Made by a program: the position numbers and the translations under genes. This document shows, piece by piece, positions 27,161 through 36,387 of a stretch of DNA of 64,000 bases. Each line of letters starts with the position of its first letter. Position 1 is the stretch's first letter. The notes below the pieces were generated by a model. The model had not been told where the DNA came from, made no database searches, and was given only the letters and a program-made list of their open reading frames with translations. Location of the stretch: positions 283,239-347,238 of the forward strand of contig NZ_JAGYPM010000001.1 in the NCBI RefSeq assembly GCF_018343665.1, given 5' to 3'. The DNA comes from Cytobacillus citreus (GTDB lineage: Bacteria > Bacillota > Bacilli > Bacillales > Cytobacillaceae).

Positions 27161-27321
27161 ATTTACATTATTATATAACTGTGGTGGGATTTTCTAATAT
27201 AAATTTGTTCTATAATTCTGATAATTCAACATATAATTAGAATGACTGCTAAATATTAGGAGGGATATTTAGGGGAACTATAGGAAACTCTGAATTTTAA
27301 CATTGTCTACTGGTCTATCAA

Positions 27322-27504
27322 TTGAATTCTGGCTCAAATGTACTTAATGCATCATTGGGAAATGAGAAGCCTAATAACGTGGTAGAGGCTTTGTTTCCAG
27401 AAAAAGTAACGAAAGAAAAAGCAAAAGAAGTAACACTTGCGTTTCTAAAAAAGTTACCTGAAAGCAGCGAATATCAGCTAGATTCCGCCCCCTACTGTAA
27501 CTAA
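27322..27504 (+). pseudogene. Gene fragment, possible YcdB/YcdC-type repeat domain
   Basis: About 60 codons ending NVVEALFPEKVTKEK... and AFLKKLPESSEYQLDSAPY. The pattern V-T/S-K-E-x-A-x-x-x-A-x-x-F-L-K-K resembles YcdB/YcdC (PepSY-like) repeats of exported proteins. There is no start codon with a ribosome binding site, the frame stays open for only a few codons upstream, and it ends abruptly. Probably debris. Confidence 0.4.
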
Positions 27505-27592
27505 GTATTAATAATTCATTTCTAAAATCATTTATTAACATTTATCTTTTTGGAAATCTAGATGATGAAGTATGAAGAGAAGGGGGATTATT

Positions 27593-28513
27593 TTGATTAA
27601 GAGATTATTAATTGGTGTAGGGTCTATAGTGATTATTATAACTATTCTAGGATTTTCCATTTCTCATGTTGCGAAATCCGAAGCCATTAAAACTGCCCAA
27701 AAAGCAGCCGCGTTGCCGCCCGGAATTATAAAAGATCATCCATATTTGCCTCCAAGTATGGATGAGGTACCTGCAGGCGAGGAAGGCGATCTTATTAGAC
27801 TGGGTTACAAACAACATGAAGAGACAAGTACGGTTTTAGATGGATATGATAAAAGTACATTAAGCTGCGGAAGTTGTCATGCAAACGGGGGAGTAAGATC
27901 TTCTTTAGATATAGTAGGTGTAACGAAAACCTATCCACAGTATAATTCAAGAGCTGGAAAAGTAATGACTATCGAAGATCGTATTAACGGTTGTTTTAAA
28001 CGAAGCTTGAATGGAACACCCCTTCCATTAGACAGTAAAGAAATGAAAGCATTTGTTGCGTATTATACCTATATTTCGCAGAATGTTCCAGACGGGACAA
28101 AAGATCGACCATGGGCAAAGCTAGATAAACCTAAAGGTGATATTACAAAAGTTAATGTTGATAAAGGAAGAGAAATTTTTAATGAGTCATGTATTGTCTG
28201 CCATGGTGAAGATGGAAATGGCAATGGGTGGAACGATTTAGCTGTTTGGGGTGAAAATTCTTTTAATGATGGGGCCGGCATGAACAGGATTAGAACAACA
28301 GCCGGTTTCATTAAAGGATATATGCCAAAAGTGCCTGTTGGTGGACGTGAACCAGGTTCATTGTCGGAACAGGAAGCCATGGATATTGCTGCCTATATTC
28401 TATCAATGGGGCGGCCGAACTTACCTGAAAAAATTTATGATTGGCCAAATGGTGATGCACCAGATGATGCTGCATATGAAACATTAGCTGGGCATAAGGG
28501 AGATAAAAAATAA
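27593..28513 (+). CDS. Di-heme cytochrome c, thiosulfate dehydrogenase (TsdA)-like
   Basis: About 306 residues with an N-terminal membrane helix (LLIGVGSIVIIITILGFSI) that anchors it outside the membrane. Two c-type heme sites: CGSCH near residue 104 (SCGSCHANGG) and CIVCH near residue 206. Between them, RINGCFKRSLNGTPLPLDSKEMKAFVAYY matches the TsdA motif whose Cys is the unusual axial ligand of heme 1. TsdA oxidises thiosulfate to tetrathionate or the reverse. TTG 27593 has AAGGGGG upstream; ATG 27572 lacks one. A quinol-linked partner may be the membrane protein downstream. Confidence 0.82.
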   Translation: MIKRLLIGVGSIVIIITILGFSISHVAKSEAIKTAQKAAALPPGIIKDHPYLPPSMDEVPAGEEGDLIRLGYKQHEETSTVLDGYDKSTLSCGSCHANGGVRSSLDIVGVTKTYPQYNSRAGKVMTIEDRINGCFKRSLNGTPLPLDSKEMKAFVAYYTYISQNVPDGTKDRPWAKLDKPKGDITKVNVDKGREIFNESCIVCHGEDGNGNGWNDLAVWGENSFNDGAGMNRIRTTAGFIKGYMPKVPVGGREPGSLSEQEAMDIAAYILSMGRPNLPEKIYDWPNGDAPDDAAYETLAGHKGDKK

Positions 28514-28538
28514 AATAATATTATGATAAAAAATTTTG

Positions 28539-28570
28539 GAGCGTGGTTTTAATCCCACGCTCTCAGATTT
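28539..28570 (+). terminator. Intrinsic terminator after the cytochrome gene
   Basis: GGAGCGTGG/CCACGCTCT stem with a 9-base loop, then CAGATTTT. Confidence 0.75.
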
Positions 28571-28662
28571 TCGCCGTTAGACCCGTTACGATGAGCCGTA
28601 TCACAAATGGTAAAGCGAAGATTTTCGATTACAAACTAGTATTTTGAGGGTGGAAATTCGTC

Positions 28663-29034
28663 ATGATTTGGTTCATGCTTTGCGCTATCTATAACTTGGT
28701 GTTTGGCGTCTTTCATTTAATTTTCTGGAAATTACTCGTATGGAAAGTTGAATTAAAGCGGGTGTCACCAAATAATAGAGCGGTTATGCAGACGTTGAAT
28801 TTGTGTTTGACATTTACGTTTTTTTTAATTGCCTATTTGTATATTTTTCATACGGACGAAATGGGTACTACATCAATAGGTAAAGCGATTAGATATGGGG
28901 TATTGCTATTTTGGATTATGAGAACTATTTTGCAAATCATGCTTTTTAATCTGAAGAAAAGGGTGCATCAAATACTGCTGGTTATATTCTTGGCAGGTGT
29001 GGTAATTCATTTAGCAGCTATAGTTAACTTGTAA
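28663..29034 (+). CDS. Four-helix membrane protein of unknown function
   Basis: 123 residues with four hydrophobic segments (ICAIYNLVFGVFHLIFW, LCLTFTFFLIAYLYIF, IRYGVLLFWIMRTILQIMLF, ILLVIFLAGVVIHLAAI). His residues at segment ends (FHLIFW, IFHTDE, VIHLAA) are notable but too few to claim heme binding. GAGGGTGG precedes the ATG. A terminator separates it from the cytochrome gene. No family is recognised with confidence. Confidence 0.7.
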   Translation: MIWFMLCAIYNLVFGVFHLIFWKLLVWKVELKRVSPNNRAVMQTLNLCLTFTFFLIAYLYIFHTDEMGTTSIGKAIRYGVLLFWIMRTILQIMLFNLKKRVHQILLVIFLAGVVIHLAAIVNL

Positions 29035-29260
29035 CATTATCTTATTAGAAAAGTAATTGTCTGCTTTACCATAAACAAATAGTGACCCACGGAAGTTCTA
29101 TATTGTATGGGGGAACCGCCTTACAATCAAAATAGTTTATATCGCAATATTAAGCACTTCAGCCACGTGGAGTGTGGAGTGTCAACACATCGTAGTGACA
29201 AATTATGGGCGCCTAAACCGGTTGTCAATAACAAAATGCAGCCTAACCTCTAAAAAAAGC
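29035..29260. other. Intergenic, no feature seen
   Basis: Convergent region between the membrane protein and the VOC gene. No clear terminator or repeat. Confidence 0.4.
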
Positions 29261-29261
29261 T

Positions 29262-29731
29262 GTATATTTAAGCTTTATGAATTGAATTCCGAATTTCTTT
29301 ATAATACGGGTTGTGTATCAGACCAATGATGTTTCCATACGGATCCACCACCGATGCAGTAATCCAATCAGTTCCACCACCGATGCAGTAATCCAATCAG
29401 TTCCACGCTCGGTGAGGGGGTCATATTCAATGGCTCCCAGCCCCTTTAGTTTTTCTAGCATTCCGACAACGTTATCCACATGCCAATACAGAATTGCTCC
29501 TCCTACACCTGTTAAGCTGGCTGCCTTGGAGGCATATTTCTTATCTATAATGCCGAGCTCGTCTTGGAAGTCACCAATCCGAAATTCAAGGTAAGCAGGG
29601 TTCTCGGCATTCGGGCGCTGGAAGTAAGGCTCTACTCCTAAAAGTTTTGTATACCATTCTCTTGCTACCTTCAGATCCTCTGCCCAGAAACTAACATATG
29701 CCATACCGCGTAAAATTGGTGCAATTGTCAT
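29262..29731 (-). pseudogene. VOC (glyoxalase/bleomycin resistance) family gene with 3' frameshift
   Basis: The reading frame starts at ATG 29731 (GTGGAGG upstream on the minus strand) with a VOC fold: YVSFWAEDLKVAREWYTKLLGVEP, PAYLEFRIGDFQDELGII, GGAILYWHVDNVVGMLEKLKGLGA. Near the end a 29-bp tandem duplication (29345-29402) shifts the frame, so translation stops at 29318 after an unrelated tail. Removing one copy restores DPYGNIIGLIHNPYYKEIRNS and a stop near 29262. The lost part normally carries a metal ligand and fold-closing strand, so the product is probably impaired. The original substrate is unknown. Confidence 0.8.
29345..29402. repeat. 29-bp tandem duplication
   Basis: Two perfect head-to-tail copies of a 29-base unit beginning CCACCACCGATGCAG, at 29345-29373 and 29374-29402, with four further matching bases after the second. 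The unit length is not a multiple of three. Confidence 0.97.
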
Positions 29732-29807
29732 CGATATCAACCTCCACTTTGGTTAATGTATGAACATCTACAAAAGGATTTATGTTACTTTTATTGTAGG
29801 TGATGAC

Positions 29808-30230
29808 ATGAAAACTGTGTTACAAAAATCCGCAGAAAATTTTTAAGTTGACGGGCGCTTGGATCCTACCGGATTCATGCAACATATCAGCTTTCAAACC
29901 TATATACCACCTGCCAGTCTTACGCCATTCATTGGCCATTTTTGGAACCTGAGTTGGAATCGCGCCAGTCAACAACCTTATATTTTGGAACAAGTTATGC
30001 ATCGCCCTTACGTGGACATCTATGTTTCCAAGCATGATTCGGGCATTCAATTTACATTCCGGGACAAACGAGATTATTTAGCGGCCGAGAACGGCAGAAT
30101 TATTGGAGCCCGACTTCTGCCAGGCGCGTTCCGTACTTTTTGGCGCGGGTCGCTGGCTGGATTGCATAATGAAACGATTTCAGTGTTCTTAAAGGGGGCA
30201 CGTCCCGAAAGTGCGGATTTACAACGCTAA
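29808..30230 (+). pseudogene. AraC-family regulator, N-terminal remnant
   Basis: An ATG at 29808 (after GTAGGTGATG) opens MKTVLQKSAENF, then an in-frame TAA at 29844. The same frame continues for about 128 codons with the DUF6597-type sensor pattern of some AraC regulators: PPASLTPFIGHFWNLSW, VMHRPYVDIYVS, GRIIGARLLPGAFRTFWRG. The DNA-binding helix-turn-helix domain is absent. It is divergent from the VOC gene, a pairing common in intact genomes. Both genes appear inactivated. Confidence 0.65.
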
Positions 30231-30350
30231 GCAACTTGTAATGTTAAAAATGGAAGATTTCACAACGATAAGACTTTTGAGACAAGTCATATGAGATATT
30301 CAAAAGAAATCGATTAAGTCTTAATAGATTAAACTCCATTGGGATGTTTT

Positions 30351-30392
30351 GAGAAAAAAAATAGGGTGCTAGACTTTTTAATCTAACACCCT
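30351..30392 (-). terminator. Intrinsic terminator of the D-aminoacylase-like gene
   Basis: On the minus strand AGGGTG-TTAGA/TCTA-GCACCCT forms a stem, followed by ATTTTTTTTC. Confidence 0.85.
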
Positions 30393-30440
30393 GCTTGAAT
30401 ACTCCACAACGTTAGCGCTTTGAGGATAAGGCACTTTTAA

Positions 30441-32393
30441 TTAATTGACTTCTATATCCCCTTTTAGGGTACCTCTGTAGTGATATTCATTGCCAATTTT
30501 GATGCTGATCGTTGCTTTTCCAGTGAATGGATCTTTCTTATCCATAGTAACAAGGATTGGTATGGATTTTTGTGAGTTCTTCAATTTGGTTGTACCTGTA
30601 AAACTTGCCCACCCTTTATAGGTTTGAATCACACCAATTTCTTCGAGTTTTATATGAATATCGTTTTCTTTATCAATAAATTGAACTTTTGCTTTTGATC
30701 GTGCATGACCTGCTTTCTGCTCTATATAAATGTCGATCTGTGCTTTTCCTTGATTTTCATTCACTAGCTGTCCCTTAGCAGAAATTTTATTTTCTTTCTT
30801 ATTTAATGGCCGGCTAGGCATATCATACTTGCGTTTTAAAGCTTGTCCAGCTTGTATATTGGTTAACTTACTGTCCTTTACTGCAAATTGCCCATTAACG
30901 ATGACATGATAAATGCCCTCCGCATACTGCTTTGGATTATCAAAAGTAGCTTTATCAATTACCGTATTAGCATCAAATATAGTAATATCTGCTGCCATTC
31001 CTTCAGCAATAAATCCTCGATCCACCATTCCAATAATGCTGGCAGGGAGTCCAGTCATTTTCTTCACAGCTTCTTCCAGGGACAATAATCTGTCTTTTCT
31101 AACAAGCTTTCCTAAAACTCGAGGCTGCGTTCCATATCTTCTAGGGTGTGTACTGCTTGACTCTGTAGCTCCTCCATCAGAAGCGATTGCGGTAGTGGAA
31201 TTCATTAAAATTCGTTCAAAATCTTCTTGAGAACCAAAGAAATAAATTGTTCTTAGACTACCTTCTTTTTCGAGAATTTGCATGGTAGCTTCTCCAGGTG
31301 AAACACCACTCTCTGTAGCAATATCCTGTAAGGTAGTTTGCTTTGTTGGGAAATAGACATCATTGGCATCCTTTACTCGGCTTTGAATGGTTTGATGAAT
31401 TTCTTCTTCAATCTGTCCGCGCATACTAGGATCAGCAAAACGTTTAAGCATTTCTTCCCGTCCACCATCTTGAACCCACTGTGGGACAATGGCAGTCAAT
31501 CCCGTTTGGCTTGCCAAATAAGGATACTGATCAGCTGCTGCAAATATACCCCGATTATTTGCCTCTTGAATCAACTTAACAGTCTCTACAGATTTCCCCC
31601 AGTTATCGGGTCCCATGACCTTCATATGGGTAATAACGGGCACAATGCCTGCACTTTCGCCTATTTCGATGGTTTCAGCTGTTGCTTCCAGTACATGATT
31701 ATTTTCATTCCTGATATGATTAGGGAAGTTTGTCCTCCATTTTTCTGCAACGCTGACAACATTTATGACTTCTTGCATTTGTGCATAATTACCTGGGGCG
31801 TAGAATAGGCCCGCAGAAATTCCCCAGGCTCCGTCTTGTAGGGCTTTTTCTACAAGGGATCTCATCTCAAAGATTTCATCAGAAGTGGCACGGCGATCGT
31901 CATACCCTACAACCTCTTCCCAGACCGAATTAAATCCAATATAACTTCCGATGTTGATAGCAAGTCCTTTGTCTTCAAGCTCCGACATATACGAAAGGTC
32001 AACTGGCCCTCCTCCATCCGGACTTATCAATTCGGTCGTAACCCCTTGAGTTAATGAACTTTTTGCCGTCGAAAGGACTTCGGTATCCGCATGACTATGA
32101 ATATCAATAAATCCTGGAGAAACTATTTTCCCATCTACATTGATTTCTGTTTTTCCAGAAGCTTTGTCCAGGTTACCAATGGATAGGATATACCCGTCGG
32201 AAATACCAATATCTGCTGTGTAGCGTTTTGATCCAGTACCATCAATAATCATTCCATCATGTAGGATAAGATCAAATTCCTGCTTTGTTTTCGCCTTTGA
32301 TTGTTCAGTTTTAGGGTATCCTGCAAGTGAAATTCCCAAAAGTAATGCAACAACTACTAATACCGAAAAAAAACTTTTGCTTAACCTTTTCAT
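30441..32393 (-). CDS. Secreted N-acyl-D-amino-acid deacylase-like amidohydrolase
   Basis: 650 residues. A signal peptide (SFFSVLVVVALLLGISLAG) precedes a urease-superfamily amidohydrolase: FDLILHDGMIIDGTGSKRYTADIGI, SPGFIDIHSHADTEVL (metal His pair), VITHMKVMG, AASDGGATESSSTHPR. This order fits D-aminoacylase/N-acyl-D-glutamate deacylase. After residue 520 comes a 130-residue beta-rich tail not usual in the enzyme. Most family members are cytoplasmic, so export is notable. GGAGGC precedes ATG 32393 on the minus strand. D-amino acid release from N-acyl substrates is inferred. Confidence 0.85.
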   Translation of the reverse strand: MKRLSKSFFSVLVVVALLLGISLAGYPKTEQSKAKTKQEFDLILHDGMIIDGTGSKRYTADIGISDGYILSIGNLDKASGKTEINVDGKIVSPGFIDIHSHADTEVLSTAKSSLTQGVTTELISPDGGGPVDLSYMSELEDKGLAINIGSYIGFNSVWEEVVGYDDRRATSDEIFEMRSLVEKALQDGAWGISAGLFYAPGNYAQMQEVINVVSVAEKWRTNFPNHIRNENNHVLEATAETIEIGESAGIVPVITHMKVMGPDNWGKSVETVKLIQEANNRGIFAAADQYPYLASQTGLTAIVPQWVQDGGREEMLKRFADPSMRGQIEEEIHQTIQSRVKDANDVYFPTKQTTLQDIATESGVSPGEATMQILEKEGSLRTIYFFGSQEDFERILMNSTTAIASDGGATESSSTHPRRYGTQPRVLGKLVRKDRLLSLEEAVKKMTGLPASIIGMVDRGFIAEGMAADITIFDANTVIDKATFDNPKQYAEGIYHVIVNGQFAVKDSKLTNIQAGQALKRKYDMPSRPLNKKENKISAKGQLVNENQGKAQIDIYIEQKAGHARSKAKVQFIDKENDIHIKLEEIGVIQTYKGWASFTGTTKLKNSQKSIPILVTMDKKDPFTGKATISIKIGNEYHYRGTLKGDIEVN

Positions 32394-32643
32394 CTTAGTG
32401 CCTCCTTTATTATCATTTAAATTACTGAATAATGCTTTCCACCTTCTTAAGCAACAGATAAATAGACAAAATCATATTATCATAATTTACTGATTTCTCT
32501 AATGTTTCTGTCTATTTTGATTAAATATTACTATTATGCAAATGCCTTTTCTCCTAAAGTTTTCATTAAACTTAATTGGCCTAGTATTAGGGATATTATA
32601 TGTAAACTTTAATGACTTAGTTGGATGAAATTTATTATCACAA

Positions 32644-32882
32644 CAATTGATAACTCAATTGAATGAAACAGCAAGCAATAAGGGGATAGATGTATCTATT
32701 ACAAGTGCTTATATGATGGGGCAGTTATTGGTGTTACCTTTTACGTAGAAGGAAACGTTTAGACTGAACAAGATGGTCAGCTTATGGGTTTTTATGAAAT
32801 ATTTGATGGAAATGAAGATATTGAAGATAGTAAAGAAATCGTATATGGGTATTTTTGCACATCCCCCGAAAAAGGGGAATAA
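32644..32882 (+). pseudogene. DUF4179-like protein remnant
   Basis: A broken frame that reads LNETASNKGIDVSITSAY, then after a one-base loss YDGAVIGVTFYVEGNV, an in-frame TAG, then TEQDGQLMGFYEIFDGNED and EDSKEIVYGYF. The pattern of KGI-x-V-x-I-x-x-A-Y-YDG matches the start of DUF4179 domains, found in membrane proteins often next to ECF sigma factors. Neither the N-terminal helix nor the C-terminus remains. Other bases of 32394-33209 carry nothing recognisable. Confidence 0.55.
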
Positions 32883-33209
32883 CATTTTAGTATTTAATTA
32901 ATAAATGATTACGACCGCTAAAATAGTCTTTTCTAATGAACCCATGCGTTTTCAAACTATACGATATAGCATTAATTTTATTCCAGCTCTCTTTTTTTCA
33001 TTTATGAATTGTGTCCTTTTTTATGCTTGGATAATTCAAAAAAATGAGGGTAAGTTAAGATGATTACTTCCATTTTCAATGCTGGAAGTGAAGGGCATAA
33101 AAAGATTGGAATATTTTCTAAATGTCAATATCTAGAAGAAAAAATAACAAAATAATTTGACAATTTAGTGAACTTAGTTAAATAATATATGTAAAGGAGG
33201 TTAAGTGTT

Positions 33210-33455
33210 ATGAAATCGAATGCGAAAATATTAAATGCAATAAAATATGTGGGTGGAATCGTACTGACAATGGGAATCATTACATTTTTACTTGGTTTTT
33301 TTGAAAAAGGTTCCAGTGTGCTAACTCCAATTGGCATCGGAACAGTTATGGGAGCTATTTTCATCTTTTTAATGGGTGTGTTTTTTGTGGCGACGGAAGA
33401 GATGCTTGAGAAAATTGATAAAGGAATTGCCATTGCTCCAATCAAAATAAAATAG
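33210..33455 (+). CDS. Small two-helix membrane protein
   Basis: 81 residues with two hydrophobic segments (AIKYVGGIVLTMGIITFLLGFF and IGIGTVMGAIFIFLMGVFFVAT) and a charged end. AAAGGAGG stands 9 bases before the ATG. It is convergent with qoxD. No family is recognised. Confidence 0.7.
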   Translation: MKSNAKILNAIKYVGGIVLTMGIITFLLGFFEKGSSVLTPIGIGTVMGAIFIFLMGVFFVATEEMLEKIDKGIAIAPIKIK

Positions 33456-33491
33456 GAGCGCCATGATGGACACTCCTATTAAGACATCTTT

Positions 33492-33776
33492 TTAAATATA
33501 ACCCCAGATCATAGTAAGCAGTGTACCAAAAACGGTAACTAGTGCTATGAAAATTGCGTAATATAGGTTCGTGTAGATCGAGCCTCTATCTCCAGTTTCC
33601 CCAGCGTGCATAAATACAACTAATTGTAGAGCCGCTTGTATGAATGCTGTAATTAGAAGAACTGTCATGCCTGTTGTGAATGGCATGTCTAAGAAGTAAA
33701 CCAAAAGAGCTACTGCTGTAAGGATTAGTGAAAATACAAAACCCATTACTTGTTTACGCGGGAATAATTCACTCAT
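33492..33776 (-). CDS. qoxD: Cytochrome aa3 quinol oxidase subunit IV
   Basis: 94 residues, three membrane helices (GFVFSLILTAVALLVYFLDMP, TAFIQAALQLVVFMHAGE, YAIFIALVTVFGTLLTMIWGYI). LQLVVFMH is the COX4/CyoD signature. ATG 33776 is 3 bases after the qoxC stop codon. It has a role in assembly or stability of the oxidase. Confidence 0.95.
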   Translation of the reverse strand: MSELFPRKQVMGFVFSLILTAVALLVYFLDMPFTTGMTVLLITAFIQAALQLVVFMHAGETGDRGSIYTNLYYAIFIALVTVFGTLLTMIWGYI

Positions 33777-33778
33777 GT

Positions 33779-34375
33779 TTACATCAGTCCTTTCAAGTAG
33801 ATGAAGCTGAAAATGAAGATCCAAACAACGTCTAGGAAATGCCAATAAAGTGAGAAAATAAAAGATTTATTGGCAGTTTCAGGAGTCAATCCACGCTTCC
33901 TAACTTGAAGGACGATGGATAATCCCCAAAATAAACCAAATGTAACATGCGCTCCATGAGTCCCTAATGTTGTTAATAGGATCGCTGTAAATGCACTAGT
34001 TTGTAGTCCGGCACCGACGTGATAAAAGTGATTAAACTCAAAAATCTCGACGCTTAAGAATACTAGACCAAGAAGTAGGGTAATCCCAAAAAATGTCATC
34101 ATGGCCTTCTGTTTGCCGAGACGCATGGCATGAATTGCTAATCCAATCGTAAAGCTACTAGTTAAAAGTACAAATGTTTCAATCAGTAATGGTGCTATTT
34201 CAAAAATATCAGCTCCAGTAGGACCGTTACCTGTACGATCCACTAATGTGAAATATGCGGCGAAAAGGGTACCAAACAGCATAATTTCGGCGCCAATAAA
34301 AATCCAGAATCCTAAAATATTTATTTGATTTTGCCCTGTACTATATTCAAGAGGCAGCGAGTTATCTATTTTCAT
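33779..34375 (-). CDS. qoxC: Cytochrome aa3 quinol oxidase subunit III
   Basis: 198 residues with five membrane helices and COX3-family motifs (LGFWIFIGAEIMLFGTLFAAYF, GTHGAHVTFGLFWGLSIV, YWHFLDVVWIFIFSFIYLKGLM). Starts 3 bases after the qoxB stop codon. Part of the proton-pumping menaquinol:O2 oxidoreductase. Confidence 0.96.
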   Translation of the reverse strand: MKIDNSLPLEYSTGQNQINILGFWIFIGAEIMLFGTLFAAYFTLVDRTGNGPTGADIFEIAPLLIETFVLLTSSFTIGLAIHAMRLGKQKAMMTFFGITLLLGLVFLSVEIFEFNHFYHVGAGLQTSAFTAILLTTLGTHGAHVTFGLFWGLSIVLQVRKRGLTPETANKSFIFSLYWHFLDVVWIFIFSFIYLKGLM

Positions 34376-34378
34376 TAA

Positions 34379-36319
34379 TTAAGCACCTCGCGATGTTTCA
34401 GTTTTTTTAATTTCATTAACAGAGATGTAACGTCCGTGATCTTTCTCAAAGGAACGAAGAGCCATACAAGCAAAAATCCCAATTGTTGATATGATGACAG
34501 GAATCCACATTCCGAATATAAATGAGAATCCCCATGCAAAGAAGATACAGCCCATAATGAAAGGAACGCCGCTGTTATTTGGCATATGAATTTTTTCATA
34601 TTCACCAGTGAATAGTTCATGACCATGTTTCTTAGCATCCCAGAATGCTTCAGCTGAATTAACTTGAGGCGTAATAGCAAAGTTATATTCTGGCACTGGA
34701 CTATGTGTAGCCCACTCAAGAGAACGTGCATCCCATGGATCTGAACTAATATCTCTTGAAGCGTAACGAGTGCTGTAGTAAATATTGTACACGATTAAAC
34801 AGAAACCGATAGCAAATCCAATTGCTCCAATGAACGAAAGCATATTCAAAAATCCAAATCCAGTTGATTCAGAGTAAGTGTACATACGACGTGCTTGACC
34901 GTCTAATCCAGAGAAAAACATTGGCATGAATGCTAAGAGAGTGCTCATGGAGATAACCCATGCTCCTACTTTTCCTATTTTTTCATTCAACTTGAAACCA
35001 AACATTTTTGGCCAGTAGTAATGGAGAGCAGCAAGCATGGCGAACACGACACCAGGAATAATAACCATGTGGAAGTGAGCGACTAAAAACATCGTATTAT
35101 GGTATTGGTAGTCGGCAGCTGACATTCCAAGCATTACCCCAGTAACCCCACCGATTGTGAAAATCGGAATGAACAATAATGAATAAAGCATTGGAGTGGT
35201 AATGACAATTTTACCTTTCCAAAGAGTAAATAACCAGTTGAATATCTTAACTCCTGTTGGAACAGCAATCGCCATTGTTGTAATCGAGAAGATACTGTTC
35301 GTTAAAGCCCCTTGGCCCATTGTAAAGAAATGATGTGTCCAAACTAAGAATGATAATAGAGAGATTATGACCATTGAGCCAACCATTGATTTATAGCCAT
35401 ATAGATTGCGGCGTGAAAAGGTTGAGATAATCTCACTATAAATACCAAATGCCGGTAGAATTAAAATGTACACTTCAGGATGTCCCCAAACCCAGAAGAA
35501 GTTCGCCCAAAGCATATCCATACCACCATTTGCTGTAGTAAAGAAGTTTGTTGCAAACAAACGGTCCATCGTGCCCATGAGAAGTGCTACGGTTAATACC
35601 GGGAAAGCAAAAACGATAATAGCGTTCGTAACTAAAGCAGACCATGTGAACATTGGCATTTTCATTAGTGTCATGCCAGGTGCTCTCATTTTTAAAATAG
35701 TAGTGATAAAGTTAATCCCTGTCATTAATGTACCAAGACCAGCAATCTGAAGAGCAAGCATATAATAGTTTGTTCCTACAGATTCACTAAATTCATTACC
35801 TGCAAGTGGAAAATAAGAAGTCCAACCTGCATCAGGAGAACCACCAACGACGAAAGAGATGTTTAATAACATCGCTCCCATAAAAAATAACCAAAAGCTC
35901 AGCGCGTTTAGTCTTGGGAAAGCTACGTCACGAGCACCAATTTGTAATGGAACGACGAAGTTCATGAAGGCCATAATGAAGGGCATGGCCATAAAGATGA
36001 TCATAACGATCCCATGTGTAGTGAATATTTCATTATAGTGCTGAGCATCTAGCAGCGTGTTTTCAGGTACTGCTAGTTGAGCACGCATCATAATTGCATC
36101 TGCGCCACCGCGGAATAGCATTAATAAAGCAGATATTAAATACATAATACCAATACGTTTATGGTCAACTGTTGTTAACCATTCACGCCATAAATAGCCC
36201 CATTTTTTAAAATAGGTCAAGCCAGCGATAATTGCGATAACTGTAAGTCCAATGGCAACCATCGATACATAAATAGCAGGACTTGGATGTGGTACGGCAA
36301 ATCGATCAAAGTAATCCAT
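34379..36319 (-). CDS. qoxB: Cytochrome aa3 quinol oxidase subunit I
   Basis: 646 residues, about 14 membrane helices. Heme-copper ligands are present: FTTHGIVMIIFMAMPF (heme a His), WGHPEVYILILPAFG (Cu-B His and cross-linked Tyr), THHFFTMG (two Cu-B His) and AHFHMVIIPG (heme His pair). The catalytic subunit reduces O2 to water and pumps protons. GGAG is upstream of ATG 36319 on the minus strand. Confidence 0.98.
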   Translation of the reverse strand: MDYFDRFAVPHPSPAIYVSMVAIGLTVIAIIAGLTYFKKWGYLWREWLTTVDHKRIGIMYLISALLMLFRGGADAIMMRAQLAVPENTLLDAQHYNEIFTTHGIVMIIFMAMPFIMAFMNFVVPLQIGARDVAFPRLNALSFWLFFMGAMLLNISFVVGGSPDAGWTSYFPLAGNEFSESVGTNYYMLALQIAGLGTLMTGINFITTILKMRAPGMTLMKMPMFTWSALVTNAIIVFAFPVLTVALLMGTMDRLFATNFFTTANGGMDMLWANFFWVWGHPEVYILILPAFGIYSEIISTFSRRNLYGYKSMVGSMVIISLLSFLVWTHHFFTMGQGALTNSIFSITTMAIAVPTGVKIFNWLFTLWKGKIVITTPMLYSLLFIPIFTIGGVTGVMLGMSAADYQYHNTMFLVAHFHMVIIPGVVFAMLAALHYYWPKMFGFKLNEKIGKVGAWVISMSTLLAFMPMFFSGLDGQARRMYTYSESTGFGFLNMLSFIGAIGFAIGFCLIVYNIYYSTRYASRDISSDPWDARSLEWATHSPVPEYNFAITPQVNSAEAFWDAKKHGHELFTGEYEKIHMPNNSGVPFIMGCIFFAWGFSFIFGMWIPVIISTIGIFACMALRSFEKDHGRYISVNEIKKTETSRGA

Positions 36320-36387
36320 ACATTTGTGACTCCTTTCAGGAATTCTTGATATATAAAACTAGCTTTTTGTTTTAGCGTTCGTTAAAC

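Noticed and set aside
28551-28571. Second attachment site matching the tRNA-Val 3' end
   Set aside because: Only TCTCAGAT is shared, part of a terminator hairpin; too short to be a genuine att repeat.
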